Origin: Actinoplanes sp. L3-i22
Lineage (GTDB): Bacteria; Actinomycetota; Actinomycetes; Mycobacteriales; Micromonosporaceae
Direction: 5' to 3'
NCBI RefSeq assembly: GCF_019704555.1
Contig: NZ_AP024745.1
Span: 2,853,501 to 2,917,500, forward strand
DNA: 64,000 bases
Position 1 is the first letter of the stretch; every line of letters starts with the position of its first letter. This document shows positions 34,411-43,235 of the stretch, one piece after another. The notes beneath the pieces are model-generated. The model did no database searches and had not been told where the DNA came from. It saw only the letters and a list, made by a program, of their open reading frames with translations. The position numbers and the translations under genes are program-made.

Positions 34411-35502
34411 TCAGACCGCGGAGCAGGCGATCGTGGGCGTGCTCGGCGTCCCGGCGGCGATGAAGCCGAAGGTGGTGGAGCCCCCGGCGGACAGCGCCCC
34501 GTTGTACGCCGCGTTGGTCGCCTGTATCTGGTTCCCGCTGGTCAGCACCGTCGCGCTCCACGACTGCTGGACGGTCTGCGCCGCCCCGTAGGTCAGCGTC
34601 ACCGCCCAGCCCTTGACCGCCGCGTTCCCCGCGGTCACCGTGACCGTCGCCTGGTAGGCGCCGGACCACTGGGAGGCCACCGCGACGGCCGCGCTGCACG
34701 CCCCGGTCACCGGGGGAGTGGAGGTGCTCGGCGAGGTCGAGGCCGACGGTGAGGTGGACGGCGAGGTGGACGGCGACGTGGTGGTCGAGGCCGACGGCGT
34801 CGGCGAGGAGGTCCCGCCGAAGTTCACGTCACTGCAGAAGTAGTACGACTGGTCCAGGTGGCTGGCCTGCCAGATGGTGTAGACCATCGCCCGCCCGGAT
34901 CGCCCGGAGACGCTCACCGGGATGTCCATCTGCACCCCGTTGCTGAGCTGCTCGGTCCACTGCGCGGCCGGCGTGTTCGGCACCTCCTTGACCAGGTCCA
35001 GGTCGGACCACTTCAGTGCGGTCGTGATCGGGTTGTAGGACGGCTTGGTGACGTACACCCGGATGTAGTCCGCGCCGTGCCGCGCCCCGTCGAACAGATT
35101 CAGGGTGAACGAGTTGGCGAGGTTGGTGGCCTTCCAGTCGCCGATCGTGTCCATCGCGGCGTACCGGCCGTTCTGGGTCCGCCCGGCGCTGCACAGCTGC
35201 CCGTCCGGGATGGCGCCCTGGTGATCACCGGCGACGCCCTCGCGGTAGAGGCCGTTCCAGTTCCACATCGCCTGCGGATCGGCCTGCCAGGCCTGGTAAC
35301 ACATCGGATCCTCGGTGGCCATCTCCGGCGCCTGGAAATTGTCGCCCCAGCGCTCGAAACAGCCGTAGTTGCGCGACGCCGGGCTGAGGACGTTGCCGTG
35401 CGCCTCGGCGGGGGAACCCGGCGCGATCAGCACGACGAGGGCCGCGGTCAGGGCCGCGATCAGAGCGGAGATCAAGAACTTTTTGCGTACGACGTTGTGC
35501 AT
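34411..35502 (-). CDS. AA10 lytic polysaccharide monooxygenase with CBM2
   Basis: 363-residue secreted copper enzyme. The signal peptide (1-34, ending PAEA) is followed directly by His35, which after cleavage is the N-terminal residue of the copper histidine brace. The second brace residue is His142 in RHGADYIRVYVTKP. SYYFCSDVNFG carries the axial aromatic residue and a Cys. A Ser/Thr/Pro linker (about 227-266) leads to a C-terminal CBM2 cellulose-binding domain with conserved Trp (QWSGAY, GWAVTL, QQSWSA). It oxidatively cleaves crystalline cellulose or chitin; CBM2 and the nearby CebR-type box favour cellulose. Its 5' side (35503-35734) holds a bulged hairpin at 35528-35552 but no CebR box. 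Confidence 0.94.
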   Translation of the reverse strand: MHNVVRKKFLISALIAALTAALVVLIAPGSPAEAHGNVLSPASRNYGCFERWGDNFQAPEMATEDPMCYQAWQADPQAMWNWNGLYREGVAGDHQGAIPDGQLCSAGRTQNGRYAAMDTIGDWKATNLANSFTLNLFDGARHGADYIRVYVTKPSYNPITTALKWSDLDLVKEVPNTPAAQWTEQLSNGVQMDIPVSVSGRSGRAMVYTIWQASHLDQSYYFCSDVNFGGTSSPTPSASTTTSPSTSPSTSPSASTSPSTSTPPVTGACSAAVAVASQWSGAYQATVTVTAGNAAVKGWAVTLTYGAAQTVQQSWSATVLTSGNQIQATNAAYNGALSAGGSTTFGFIAAGTPSTPTIACSAV

Positions 35503-35527
35503 GCGAACTCAGCACTCCTGAGCTCAG

Positions 35528-35552
35528 GGCCGTTCCCCGCGTGGGGACGGCC
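35528..35552 (-). promoter_or_regulatory. Hairpin in the LPMO upstream region
   Basis: ggccgt-t-cccc pairs with ggggacggcc (one bulged T, 4-nt loop), 26 bp upstream of the LPMO start. It is followed toward the gene by the palindrome ctgagctcag (35517-35526). It could be part of the 5' UTR or an operator; nothing decides between these. Confidence 0.3.
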
Positions 35553-35734
35553 GAGCGGTGAGGACGTCGGGAGCTGCCCAGGGCTCCCGTGCGCCGCGTG
35601 CGTCCCGCGGCAGTGCTGTCCGCCCAGAGTGCCGAATCGATCGAGTCAAGTCAATGCGGGGCGCTTGGTGTCGTACCAAATGGTGGGGTGAAAAATCGGA
35701 TGCCGGGTGCGCCGGGCGGTCCTAGGTTGTGGGG

Positions 35735-36298
35735 ATGTCCGCCGAAGCGGCTCGCGCCGCCGAGCTCCTCACGCAGCTGTCCAACCCCGTCCGCCTGCGG
35801 GCCTTCGCCGGTCTGGTGGCCCGCGGCGCGGAGGGGTTCTCGATCACCGAGATGTCGTTCCTGCTGGACATGACGAAGCCGGAGGCCGGCGAGGCGCTCG
35901 GCCGGCTGGCCGGGCTGGGGCTGGCCAGCGGCAGCGGCGACGGGTATTACCGGGCCAAGCCGGAGGTGCTGCGCGAGGCCGCCCAGGCGCTGGTCGGCAC
36001 CCTGCCGATCGCCCCGCTGCTGAAGGAATATCCGCAGCTCAAGGGCTACTTCACGCACGGCTACCTGACCAGCCTGCCGCCGACGCTGAGCGAGCGGTAC
36101 GAGCAGATCGCCGAGCTGCTGGCCCGGTTCCTGGCGGTCGACGGCGTGCTCACCGAGGACGAGGTGAACAAGCGCATCGCCGTGGTCGCCGAGGACGTCG
36201 CCGCGGTCCGCCGGATGCTGGTCGAGACCGGCTGGCTGGAACGCGACCGGGCCGGCACCACCTACGGCTCAGGCCGGATCTTCGTCCCCGCCGGCTGA
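35735..36298 (+). CDS. Winged-helix regulator with DUF2087 domain
   Basis: 187 residues. The N-terminal half is an ArsR-like helix-turn-helix (AAELLTQLSNPVRLRAFAGLV...SITEMSFLLDMTKPEAGEALGRLAGLGLA). The C-terminal half is DUF2087 (RFLAVDGVLTEDEVNKRIAVVAEDVAAVRRMLVETGWLERDRAGTTY). Such fusions are presumed transcriptional regulators. ATG 35735 is 6 bases after a -10-like taggtt (35723-35728) with no SD, so the mRNA may be leaderless; GTG 35729 is an alternative. The gene ends in a 30-bp tail-to-tail overlap with the next, convergent regulator. Confidence 0.8.
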   Translation: MSAEAARAAELLTQLSNPVRLRAFAGLVARGAEGFSITEMSFLLDMTKPEAGEALGRLAGLGLASGSGDGYYRAKPEVLREAAQALVGTLPIAPLLKEYPQLKGYFTHGYLTSLPPTLSERYEQIAELLARFLAVDGVLTEDEVNKRIAVVAEDVAAVRRMLVETGWLERDRAGTTYGSGRIFVPAG

Positions 36299-37291
36299 CG
36301 CCGGGCCGCGCAACTCGTCACCGAGCGCGCTGCGGGAGTAGACGACCATCCGCCCGTGCCGGGCCCGGTCCACCAGCCGGGCCTCGTGCAGGACGCGCAG
36401 GTGCTGGCTGACCGCGCCGGGCGTGACGTCCAGCCGGCGGGCCAGCTCGGTGGTGGACGAGGGCTCGTCCAGCAGCGTCAGCAGCCGGGCCCGGGGCTCG
36501 CCGAGCAGCCGCCGCAACGCCGGGAACGCCGGTGGCGGCCGCCGGTTCTCGGTCATCGTGGCCAGGCCGCGCGCCGGATACATGATCCACGGCCGCGGCC
36601 CGGGGTCGATCGCGGTGATCGCGCCGTGCGCGAAGCAGGTCGGGGTCAGCACCAGCCCGCGGCCGTTCACGTCGACCTGGCTCGGCTCGACCGGCGGCCG
36701 CCGGTCCCAGCGGATCGTCAGCACCCCGTCGTGCCACCGCAGCCGCTGGGCCAGGTCGGCGAAGAGCGCGTCGGCGCCGCCCTCGGCCAGGATCCGCGCC
36801 CGGTGGACCAGATCCGCCCGCAGCACCGAGCGGGCCCGCGGCCACCACTGCGGGGCCAGGCAGCGCTCCCAGTACTCGGCCAGCGCGTCCGCGATCCGCC
36901 CGAGCAGCGCGACCGGGTCGTCCAGCCCCGCCGTGAGCAGCGCCGGCAGCGCCCCGTCGTGTGGCAGGTAGGTCCGTTCCAGGTCCGGGCGGACCAGCTC
37001 GGGCGGGGTGGCGCGGAGCCGCTCCAGCTCGTCGGCGAACACCGGCCAGGTGGTCGCCGGGCGCGGCGTGAGCAGATCGGGGAGCCACCGGTTCGACGCG
37101 ACCAGCGACACCAGCAGCTCCCGGCCGGCCAGCTCGTCGAACTCCGCGCGCATGCCCCGGAACCACGTCGTCTGCTCGGCGTAGCAGCCGGGATGGGTCC
37201 ACATGCGCAGGCTCAGCGCCGCCTCCTGCAACGGGGAGCAGGCGAACGACGCCGACGCGAGGTCGGCCAGGCCGATCCGGAACTCGATCAT
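36269..37291 (-). CDS. DUF5937/ArsR-type transcriptional regulator
   Basis: 340 residues. The N-terminal ~240 residues are a DUF5937-type sensor domain (MIEFRIGLADLASASFACSPLQEAALSLRMW). The C-terminal winged helix is ArsR-like: LRRLLGEPRARLLTLLDEPSSTTELARRLDVTPGAVSQHLRVLHEARLVDRARHGRMVVYSRS. In actinobacteria these large ArsR proteins typically lie opposite MFS efflux genes, as here: the divergent MFS gene starts 56 bp away. So it probably represses that transporter in response to its substrate. ATG 37291 follows a -10-like taggct by 8 bases on the minus strand, with no SD. Confidence 0.85.
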   Translation of the reverse strand: MIEFRIGLADLASASFACSPLQEAALSLRMWTHPGCYAEQTTWFRGMRAEFDELAGRELLVSLVASNRWLPDLLTPRPATTWPVFADELERLRATPPELVRPDLERTYLPHDGALPALLTAGLDDPVALLGRIADALAEYWERCLAPQWWPRARSVLRADLVHRARILAEGGADALFADLAQRLRWHDGVLTIRWDRRPPVEPSQVDVNGRGLVLTPTCFAHGAITAIDPGPRPWIMYPARGLATMTENRRPPPAFPALRRLLGEPRARLLTLLDEPSSTTELARRLDVTPGAVSQHLRVLHEARLVDRARHGRMVVYSRSALGDELRGPASAGGDEDPA

Positions 37292-37346
37292 TGAGTCCCA
37301 GCCTAAATCAGTTTCGGATGGTGCCGGATGCCGCTGGGATCGGGGC

Positions 37347-38582
37347 ATGACATCGATGGTTGCCGAACGCCGCCTGCTGCACCCCGACCCGGTGGTCCGC
37401 CGGCTGTCCTGGATGGTGCTGGTCAACACGGTCGGCAACGGCATGTTCATGACCGCGTCGGCGCTCTACTTCACCCGGTTCGTGGGGCTCGGCGCCGGCC
37501 AGGTCGGCCTGGGCCTGACGGTGGCCGGGGTGTGCGGCGTGGCGGCGAGCATCCCGGCCGGGCGGGCCGCGGACCGCTGGGGCAGCCGCCGGGTGCTGCG
37601 CACGCTCTGCGTCGTGCAGGCGGCCGGCATGACCGCGTACGTCCTGGTGCACAGTTTCGCGGCGTTCCTGGCGGTGGTCTGTCTGGAGGTGATCGCGGAC
37701 CGGGCCGCCTCGACCGCGCGCAACACCCTGTACGCCGACGCGCTGCCGGCCGACACCCGGGTGACCGCCCGGGCCTATCTGCGGGCGGTCACCAACGTCG
37801 GCATCGGCGCCGGCGCGGCCCTCGCCGCGATCGCCCTGCAGGTCGACACCCGGCCCGCCTACCTCGCGGTGATCCTCGGTGACGCGGTGACCTACCTGGC
37901 GGTGGCGGTGATCCTGCGGTGGATCCCGGCCACCCCGGCCCGCGTCCACGCCCGGACCGGGGAGTCCCGGCGCGGTGCGCTGTCGGACCGGCCCTACCTG
38001 CTGGTCACCGCGCTGAACGGGGTGCTGAGCCTGCAGTTCGCGGTGCTCACCATCGGCATCCCGCTGTGGATCGTGCGGGAGACCGCGGCCCCGCACGCCC
38101 TGGTCGGCGCGACGCTGCTGCTCAACACGGTGCTGGTGGTGGTCTTCCAGGTCCGCGCCGCGCGGGCCGCCCGGGACGTGCGGCAGGCGGCCCGGGCCTG
38201 CCGGATCGCCGGGCTGCTGCTGGCCGGGTACTGCCTGGTCGTCGCGGTCAGCCACGGCCTGCCGGCGGTTCCGGCGTCCGTGGTGCTGCTGCTCGCGGTG
38301 GCGCTCGGCACGGCCGGCGAGGTGCTCTCCCAGGCCGGTGCCTGGCTGCTCAGCTACGACCTGGCCGCCGACCACGCGACCGGCGCCTACCAGGGGGTCT
38401 TCAACGCGGGCACGTCCGCCGGCCTGATGATCGCCCCGGTGGTGGTGACCGGCACCGCGATCGATCACGCGCCCTGGGGCTGGGCGGTGCCGGCCGCGCT
38501 GTTCGCGCTGAGCGGCCTGGCCATGGTCCCCGCGGTCCGCTGGGCCGCCCGCCGCCGCACCCTGGCCGCCGCCCACCGGTGA
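37347..38582 (+). CDS. MFS transporter (efflux type)
   Basis: 411 residues with about 12 TM helices. The A-like motif loop after TM2 is PAGRAADRWGSRRVLR. It is of the general drug-efflux/MFS_1 type. The divergent DUF5937-ArsR regulator shares a 55-bp intergenic region, a common regulator-efflux arrangement. ATG 37347 has cggggc just upstream as a weak SD. Substrate unknown. No terminator hairpin was seen in the 132-bp gap that follows before the convergent MFS gene. Confidence 0.87.
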   Translation: MTSMVAERRLLHPDPVVRRLSWMVLVNTVGNGMFMTASALYFTRFVGLGAGQVGLGLTVAGVCGVAASIPAGRAADRWGSRRVLRTLCVVQAAGMTAYVLVHSFAAFLAVVCLEVIADRAASTARNTLYADALPADTRVTARAYLRAVTNVGIGAGAALAAIALQVDTRPAYLAVILGDAVTYLAVAVILRWIPATPARVHARTGESRRGALSDRPYLLVTALNGVLSLQFAVLTIGIPLWIVRETAAPHALVGATLLLNTVLVVVFQVRAARAARDVRQAARACRIAGLLLAGYCLVVAVSHGLPAVPASVVLLLAVALGTAGEVLSQAGAWLLSYDLAADHATGAYQGVFNAGTSAGLMIAPVVVTGTAIDHAPWGWAVPAALFALSGLAMVPAVRWAARRRTLAAAHR

Positions 38583-38714
38583 CCGTCCCGCCGCCGCCCT
38601 CGCTGCCGGGAACCGCATCCGCTCCCGGCCGCCGGATCCGTCCCTTGACCTCGGCAGCTGCGGCGGCGTGCCGTGACCGGTCGGTGATTCACGACCGCAG
38701 GCGGACGCGGTGGC

Positions 38715-39977
38715 TCAGTCGCTGGTGACGTTGAGGGCGGGGGCGGACTTCGGGACGATCCGCAGGACGGCGACGGCCAGCAGCGCCGTGGCGACGCCCA
38801 GGGCGCCGATGGCCGGGCGCAGGCCGCCGACGCCGGCGGCCAGGCCGTTGAGCAGCACCGGGGAGAGGAACTCGCCGATGAACAGGGCGCCGGTCCACAG
38901 GCCGGTGCCCCGGCCGCGCTCCTCGAAGCCGAGGTTGTTGGTGGCCCAGGTCAGCAACGTGGGCAGGAGCAGGCCGGTGCCGGCGCCGGTGACGACCGCG
39001 CCGAGGGTGATCACCGGGACCGACGCGGTGGCCGCGAGGATCAGGAAGCCGGCGGCGGCGAGTCCGAAAGCGATCGGCAGCAACTGCCGCGGGGTCTTCG
39101 CCGACAGCCTGGCGAACGAGCCGGCGGCGAGCGCGGTGGCCAGCGACATCAGGGCGCTGAGCGCGCCGATCGTGCCGGTCGCCTTGACCCCGACCTCGTC
39201 CAGCACGAAGGACAACTCGACGATCAGCGCGTAGAAGACGATGCCGCCGGCGAGCGTGACCAGGCACGGCGTCCGCAGCGCCCGCCACGGGAGCGGCGGA
39301 AGCCGGCGCGCACCGGCCGGGCCGGCGGCAACAGCGGAGCCGGCGAAAGCGGTGCCGGTCGAGGCGGGGTCGCTGCTCAGGTCAGGGTCGGCGGCGCGGG
39401 TGGGCTGCCAGATCAGCAGGGCCATCGGGACGGCCAGGAGCAGGGCGATCGTGTAGAGCCAGAACGGCGCACGCCAGCCGGACCCGCCGATCGCGCCGCC
39501 GAGACCGAGGAAGATCGTCGCCGAGACCGAGGCGAGCAGCGTCTGCAGGCCCAGGTAGCGGCTGCGCCGCCGCCCCGACCAGTAGTCCGCGATCAGCGTC
39601 GTGCAGCACGTCATGATCGCGGCCTCGCAGAGTCCGACCAGGACCCGGCTGCCGATGATCGCGGGCAGCGACCCCAGGTAGAGCGGCGCGGTCCCGCAGA
39701 TCGCGTACCCGATCATCGCGGCGATCAGCAGCCGCTTGCGGTCCACGGCGTCCACGATGAACCCGGCGAACGGCGCGGTCAGGCCGATCACCAGGGCCGG
39801 CACCGTGAGGACGATCGGGACCAGGACGTCCGCGCCGGCGACCCCGGCGAAGTGGTCGGTCATCCGCGGCAGGACCGGCGCGATCAGGACCGCGCCGAGG
39901 ACGGACAGGCAGCTGCCGGCGAGCAGCAGGATCAGTTGACCGGTCCCGGCGCGGCGCAGGGTGGCGACTTCGGACAT
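38715..39977 (-). CDS. MFS transporter (aromatic-acid/drug type)
   Basis: 420 residues with 12 predicted TM helices and a central cytoplasmic loop (about 190-225, DPDLSSDPASTGTAFAG). The loop after TM2 has FAGFIVDAVDRKRLL. SVLGAVLIAPVLPRM at TM1 and TTLIADYWSGRRRSRYLGLQ at TM4/5 resemble DHA1-type MFS proteins. ATG 39977 has SD ggaagg 9 bases upstream. It lies downstream of the LysR gene on the same strand, but a hairpin separates them. Its closeness to the aromatic operon makes uptake or efflux of that aromatic substrate plausible, not shown. Confidence 0.85.
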   Translation of the reverse strand: MSEVATLRRAGTGQLILLLAGSCLSVLGAVLIAPVLPRMTDHFAGVAGADVLVPIVLTVPALVIGLTAPFAGFIVDAVDRKRLLIAAMIGYAICGTAPLYLGSLPAIIGSRVLVGLCEAAIMTCCTTLIADYWSGRRRSRYLGLQTLLASVSATIFLGLGGAIGGSGWRAPFWLYTIALLLAVPMALLIWQPTRAADPDLSSDPASTGTAFAGSAVAAGPAGARRLPPLPWRALRTPCLVTLAGGIVFYALIVELSFVLDEVGVKATGTIGALSALMSLATALAAGSFARLSAKTPRQLLPIAFGLAAAGFLILAATASVPVITLGAVVTGAGTGLLLPTLLTWATNNLGFEERGRGTGLWTGALFIGEFLSPVLLNGLAAGVGGLRPAIGALGVATALLAVAVLRIVPKSAPALNVTSD

Positions 39978-40048
39978 GGCGAGCCTTCCGGAGGAGGAGA
40001 AGCCGGTGGCCCAGGTCACATCCGGCGGCCCTGAATATGGTCAGAGGC

Positions 40049-40085
40049 CCGGCCATCACGGAAGCCGCGATCCGCTGATGGCCGG
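40049..40085 (-). terminator. Hairpin between the LysR and MFS genes
   Basis: 10-bp perfect stem (ccggccatca at 40049-40058 with 40076-40085), just downstream of the LysR stop in the direction of transcription. No T-run. Confidence 0.5.
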
Positions 40086-40087
40086 TA

Positions 40088-41020
40088 TCAGCCCGCCTTA
40101 TGCCGCAGTGGGTCCGCCGCGCTCAGGATCAGGTCGCGGAACCAGGCGTGGGCCGGGTCGTTGCGGTACAGCGGGTTCCACCAGAACGCCTCGGCCACCG
40201 GCACCACGTCGAACGGGCAGTCCAGGATCCGCACCCCGGTGACCGGCGCCAGCAGCCGGGCCAGCCGCTCCTGGACGAGCGCCACCCGGTTCGTCCCGGT
40301 GACCAGGAACGGCATCTGCACGAACCCGTCCACCACCACGTCCACCCGCGCCTCGATGCCGAGCATCCGCAGCTGCCGGGCGGCCGGCGCGAACGCGGTC
40401 GGCCGGTCGAACACCACCACCCACGGCAGCGTGCCGAGCTGCTCCAGGGTCAGCGCGTCCCCGACCTCCGGGTGGTCGTCGGACACGATGCACACCCAGC
40501 GGTCCTCGAACAGGTCCAGATAGGGCAGCCCGGTGACGAAGCCGTGCGGGATGACCAGGCCGTCCGCGGCGCGCAGCGTGTCGGCGACGTGGTCGACCGC
40601 GTACGGCGTGGTCTGCTCCAGCCGCAACCGCACGCCCGGCGCGAGCCGCCCGAGCTCCCGGGACAGCAGCGGCCCGAGCACCGTCGCCGCGTAGTCCGAG
40701 ATCACCAGCGTGAACTCGCGGTCCAGCTGGGACGGGTCGAAGTCGGCGGTCGAGTCGAAGACCCGGCGCACCCCGGCCAGCGCCGGCCCGGCCAGCACCG
40801 CCACCCGGGCGGCGAGCGGGGTCAGCTCGTACCGGTTGCCGACCCGGGTGAGCAGCGGGTCGCCGAAGTGCCGGCGCAGCCGGGCGAGCGCGCCGCTGAC
40901 CGCCGGCTGGCTGACGCCGAGCCGCTCCGAGGTGCGGGTCACGTTCCGCTCGCGCAGCAGGGTGTCGAGCGTGACCAGCAGATTCAGGTCGAGATTGGCC
41001 AGCACCCGGTCCACCGCCAT
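40088..41020 (-). CDS. LysR-family regulator of the aromatic operon
   Basis: 310 residues. The N-terminal LysR HTH is LDLNLLVTLDTLLRERNVTRTSERLGVSQPAVSGALARLRRHFGDPLLTRVGNRYELTPLA; the effector domain has FTLVISDYAATVLGPLL and a C-terminal LILSAADP. The LNLL...FGDPLL..Y.LTP pattern is the NodD/aromatic-catabolism branch of LysR. It is divergent from a five-gene ring-cleavage operon with 110 bp between the start codons, the classic LysR arrangement, so it probably activates that operon when bound to a pathway intermediate. ATG 41020 is chosen over GTG/ATG further upstream because MAVDRVLANLDLNLL is the normal N-terminus. Confidence 0.9.
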   Translation of the reverse strand: MAVDRVLANLDLNLLVTLDTLLRERNVTRTSERLGVSQPAVSGALARLRRHFGDPLLTRVGNRYELTPLAARVAVLAGPALAGVRRVFDSTADFDPSQLDREFTLVISDYAATVLGPLLSRELGRLAPGVRLRLEQTTPYAVDHVADTLRAADGLVIPHGFVTGLPYLDLFEDRWVCIVSDDHPEVGDALTLEQLGTLPWVVVFDRPTAFAPAARQLRMLGIEARVDVVVDGFVQMPFLVTGTNRVALVQERLARLLAPVTGVRILDCPFDVVPVAEAFWWNPLYRNDPAHAWFRDLILSAADPLRHKAG

Positions 41021-41130
41021 GGCGCCACTATAAGCCGCGCCGATGACGCACATCAGCAACTCGACCTTCCGTAATACCCCGGCCTCCGGCGACAGTGGTC
41101 CCAGTCACACGAAACGGGAGGGAAACCGCC

Positions 41131-42261
41131 GTGCCAGCAGTTCGTAACGTTCTGGTCGTCGGTGGCGGTGCCGCCGGCGCCGCCGCCGCGATCCTGCTCG
41201 CCGAGGGTGGCGTCGCGGTCGACCTGGTCGACGCCAAGCCCGACGTCGCCGCGCTCGGCTCCGGGATCACGCTGCAGGGCAACGCCCTGCGGGTGCTGCG
41301 CGAGCTGGACGTCTGGGATCAGGTCCGGGCCGAGGGGTACGCGTTCGACACGCTCGGCCTGCGCGCCCCGGACCCGGCCGGCACGCTGCTCGCCGAGCTC
41401 ACCGACCTCCGCACCGGCGGCCCGGACCTGCCGGCCACGCTCGGCATGTACCGCCCGGCGCTCGCCCGGATCCTGCTCGAGCGGGCCGGGGAGGCCGGCG
41501 CGACCGTCCGGTTCGGGACGCGGCCCGAGGCGCTGGTCCAGGAGGGCGACGCGGTCACGGTCACCTTCAACGATCACACCACGCGGAGGTACGACCTGGT
41601 GGTCGGCGCCGACGGCCTGCGCTCGTGGACCCGGCGCGCGATCGGGATCGACGCCGAGCCCGGGCCGGTCGGCATGGGCATCTGGCGAACCTTCACCCGT
41701 CGTCCGGAATCGATCACCCGGACCGACCTCTTCTACGGCGGCCCCGCGTACATCGCCGGGTACTGCCCGACCGGGCCGGACAGCGTCTACGCGTACCTGG
41801 TCGAGGGCGTGCGGGACCGGTCCGGCCTGAGCCCCGCGCAGACGCTCGCGACGATGCGGGAGCTGTCCGGGGCGTACCACGGGCCGTGGGACGAGCTCCG
41901 CGAGCAGCTGACCGATCCGAGCCGGGTCAACTACACGGCGTTCGAGAGTCACGTGCTCGACGGGCCGTGGCACCGGGGCCGGGCCGTGGTGATCGGCGAC
42001 GCCGCGCACAGCTGCCCGCCGACCCTGGCCCAGGGCGCCGCCCAGGCCCTGGAGGACGCATCCGTGCTGGCTGAGCTGTTGCTCCGGGACGACGCGGTCA
42101 CCGAGGACCTGTGGAGCGAGTTCACCGCGCGCCGCCTGCCGCGCGCCACCGAGGTCGTCGAGGCCTCCCTGCAACTGTGCCGCTGGCTCCTCGATCACGA
42201 GCGCGGCGACGTCCCCGGCCTGATGGCCCGGATCTCGCACCTCGTGGCCGAGCCCGCCTGA
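41131..42261 (+). CDS. FAD-dependent aromatic monooxygenase
   Basis: 376-residue class A flavoprotein hydroxylase, first gene of the aromatic operon. FAD site [50 protein letters not shown] motif DLVVGADGLRSWTRR; GD motif AVVIGDAAHSCPPTLAQGAAQALEDASVL. It would introduce a hydroxyl group ortho to an existing one to make the catechol-type substrate of the next gene. The ring substrate is unknown. GTG 41131 has SD gggaggg 7 bases upstream. The stop lies inside a perfect 19-bp tandem duplication (42244-42281). Confidence 0.9.
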   Translation: MPAVRNVLVVGGGAAGAAAAILLAEGGVAVDLVDAKPDVAALGSGITLQGNALRVLRELDVWDQVRAEGYAFDTLGLRAPDPAGTLLAELTDLRTGGPDLPATLGMYRPALARILLERAGEAGATVRFGTRPEALVQEGDAVTVTFNDHTTRRYDLVVGADGLRSWTRRAIGIDAEPGPVGMGIWRTFTRRPESITRTDLFYGGPAYIAGYCPTGPDSVYAYLVEGVRDRSGLSPAQTLATMRELSGAYHGPWDELREQLTDPSRVNYTAFESHVLDGPWHRGRAVVIGDAAHSCPPTLAQGAAQALEDASVLAELLLRDDAVTEDLWSEFTARRLPRATEVVEASLQLCRWLLDHERGDVPGLMARISHLVAEPA

Positions 42262-42281
42262 AGTGGCCGAGCCCGCCTGAA
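42244..42281 (+). repeat. Perfect 19-bp tandem duplication across a stop codon
   Basis: gtggccgagcccgcctgaa occurs twice in a row (42244-42262 and 42263-42281). The first copy contains the final codons and stop of the monooxygenase gene; the second is untranslated. A recent slippage duplication is the simplest explanation. Confidence 0.95.
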
Positions 42282-42293
42282 TCGGAGAGACAC

Positions 42294-43235
42294 ATGAACG
42301 ACGAACGACTCATCACCCATCTGCGGCACGTGGACCTGGCCGTGCCGGACTACGAGAAGCAGCTGGAGTTCTACACGACGATGTGGGGGCTGGACGCCGA
42401 GACCACCGACGACGGGATCGCGTTCCTGGCCGCGGCCGGCTCGCCCGAGCAGTACTCGGTGCGCCTGCGCAGAGCCGCGGAGAAGCGACTGGATCTGATC
42501 GCGTTCGGCGCGAAGGACCAGGCCGACGTGAACGCGCTCGCCGAGCGGCTCGGCCGGGCCGGGGTCACGCTGGTCAGCGAGCCGGGCACGCTGGCTACGC
42601 CCGGCGGCGGGTACGGATTCCGCTTCTTCGACCTGGACGGCCGTACCGTCGAAGTGTCCTGTGATGTCGAAGCCCGCCGGCACCGCAAGGTGGCGGAGGG
42701 CGAGTCCGTCCCGGTCAAGCTCTCGCACGTGGTGATCAACTCGCCGAACCCGGAGGCGACCGTCGCCTTCTACGACCGGCACCTGAACTTCGCGCTGTCG
42801 GACACCCTGATGCATCCGCGGATGGGCTCGATGATGTGGTTCCTGCGGACCAACCGATGGCACCACAGCCTGGCGATCGCCCGCGGCCCGCACGTCTCGC
42901 TGCACCACGCGTCGTTCGAGCTGCGCGGCATCGACGAGTACCTGCGCGGCACCGGCCGGCTGCTGCGCGGCGGGGTCGAGAAGGTGTGGGGCCCGGGCCG
43001 GCACCTGGCCGGGAACAACACCTTCAGCTACTTCCTCGACCCGCACGGGAACACCATCGAGTACACCACCGAGCTGGAGGAACTCGACGAGGACACGTGG
43101 CACCCGCACCTCTACGACTTCTCCGACCCGGCCGTGAGTGATCAGTGGGGGACGGCGAACCCGATGAACGAGTTCGTCGCGAAGCAGTCGTTCAACGACC
43201 CCGACCGCGGCGTCTTCGTCGCCCCGCCGGTCTGA
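42294..43235 (+). CDS. Type I extradiol ring-cleavage dioxygenase (VOC family)
   Basis: 313 residues with two vicinal-oxygen-chelate halves. The iron ligands are in the second half: His in KLSHVVINSP, His in HVSLHHASFEL and Glu in GNTIEYTTEL, the 2-His-1-carboxylate set of BphC/HpaD-type enzymes. GFRFFDLDGRTVEVS closes the first half. It should cleave a catechol next to the hydroxyls (meta cleavage). ATG 42294 has SD ggagaga 3-4 bases upstream. The C-terminal extension (WHPHLYDFSDPAVSDQWGTANPMNEF) is common in this subgroup. It overlaps the next gene as TGATG. Confidence 0.9.
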   Translation: MNDERLITHLRHVDLAVPDYEKQLEFYTTMWGLDAETTDDGIAFLAAAGSPEQYSVRLRRAAEKRLDLIAFGAKDQADVNALAERLGRAGVTLVSEPGTLATPGGGYGFRFFDLDGRTVEVSCDVEARRHRKVAEGESVPVKLSHVVINSPNPEATVAFYDRHLNFALSDTLMHPRMGSMMWFLRTNRWHHSLAIARGPHVSLHHASFELRGIDEYLRGTGRLLRGGVEKVWGPGRHLAGNNTFSYFLDPHGNTIEYTTELEELDEDTWHPHLYDFSDPAVSDQWGTANPMNEFVAKQSFNDPDRGVFVAPPV

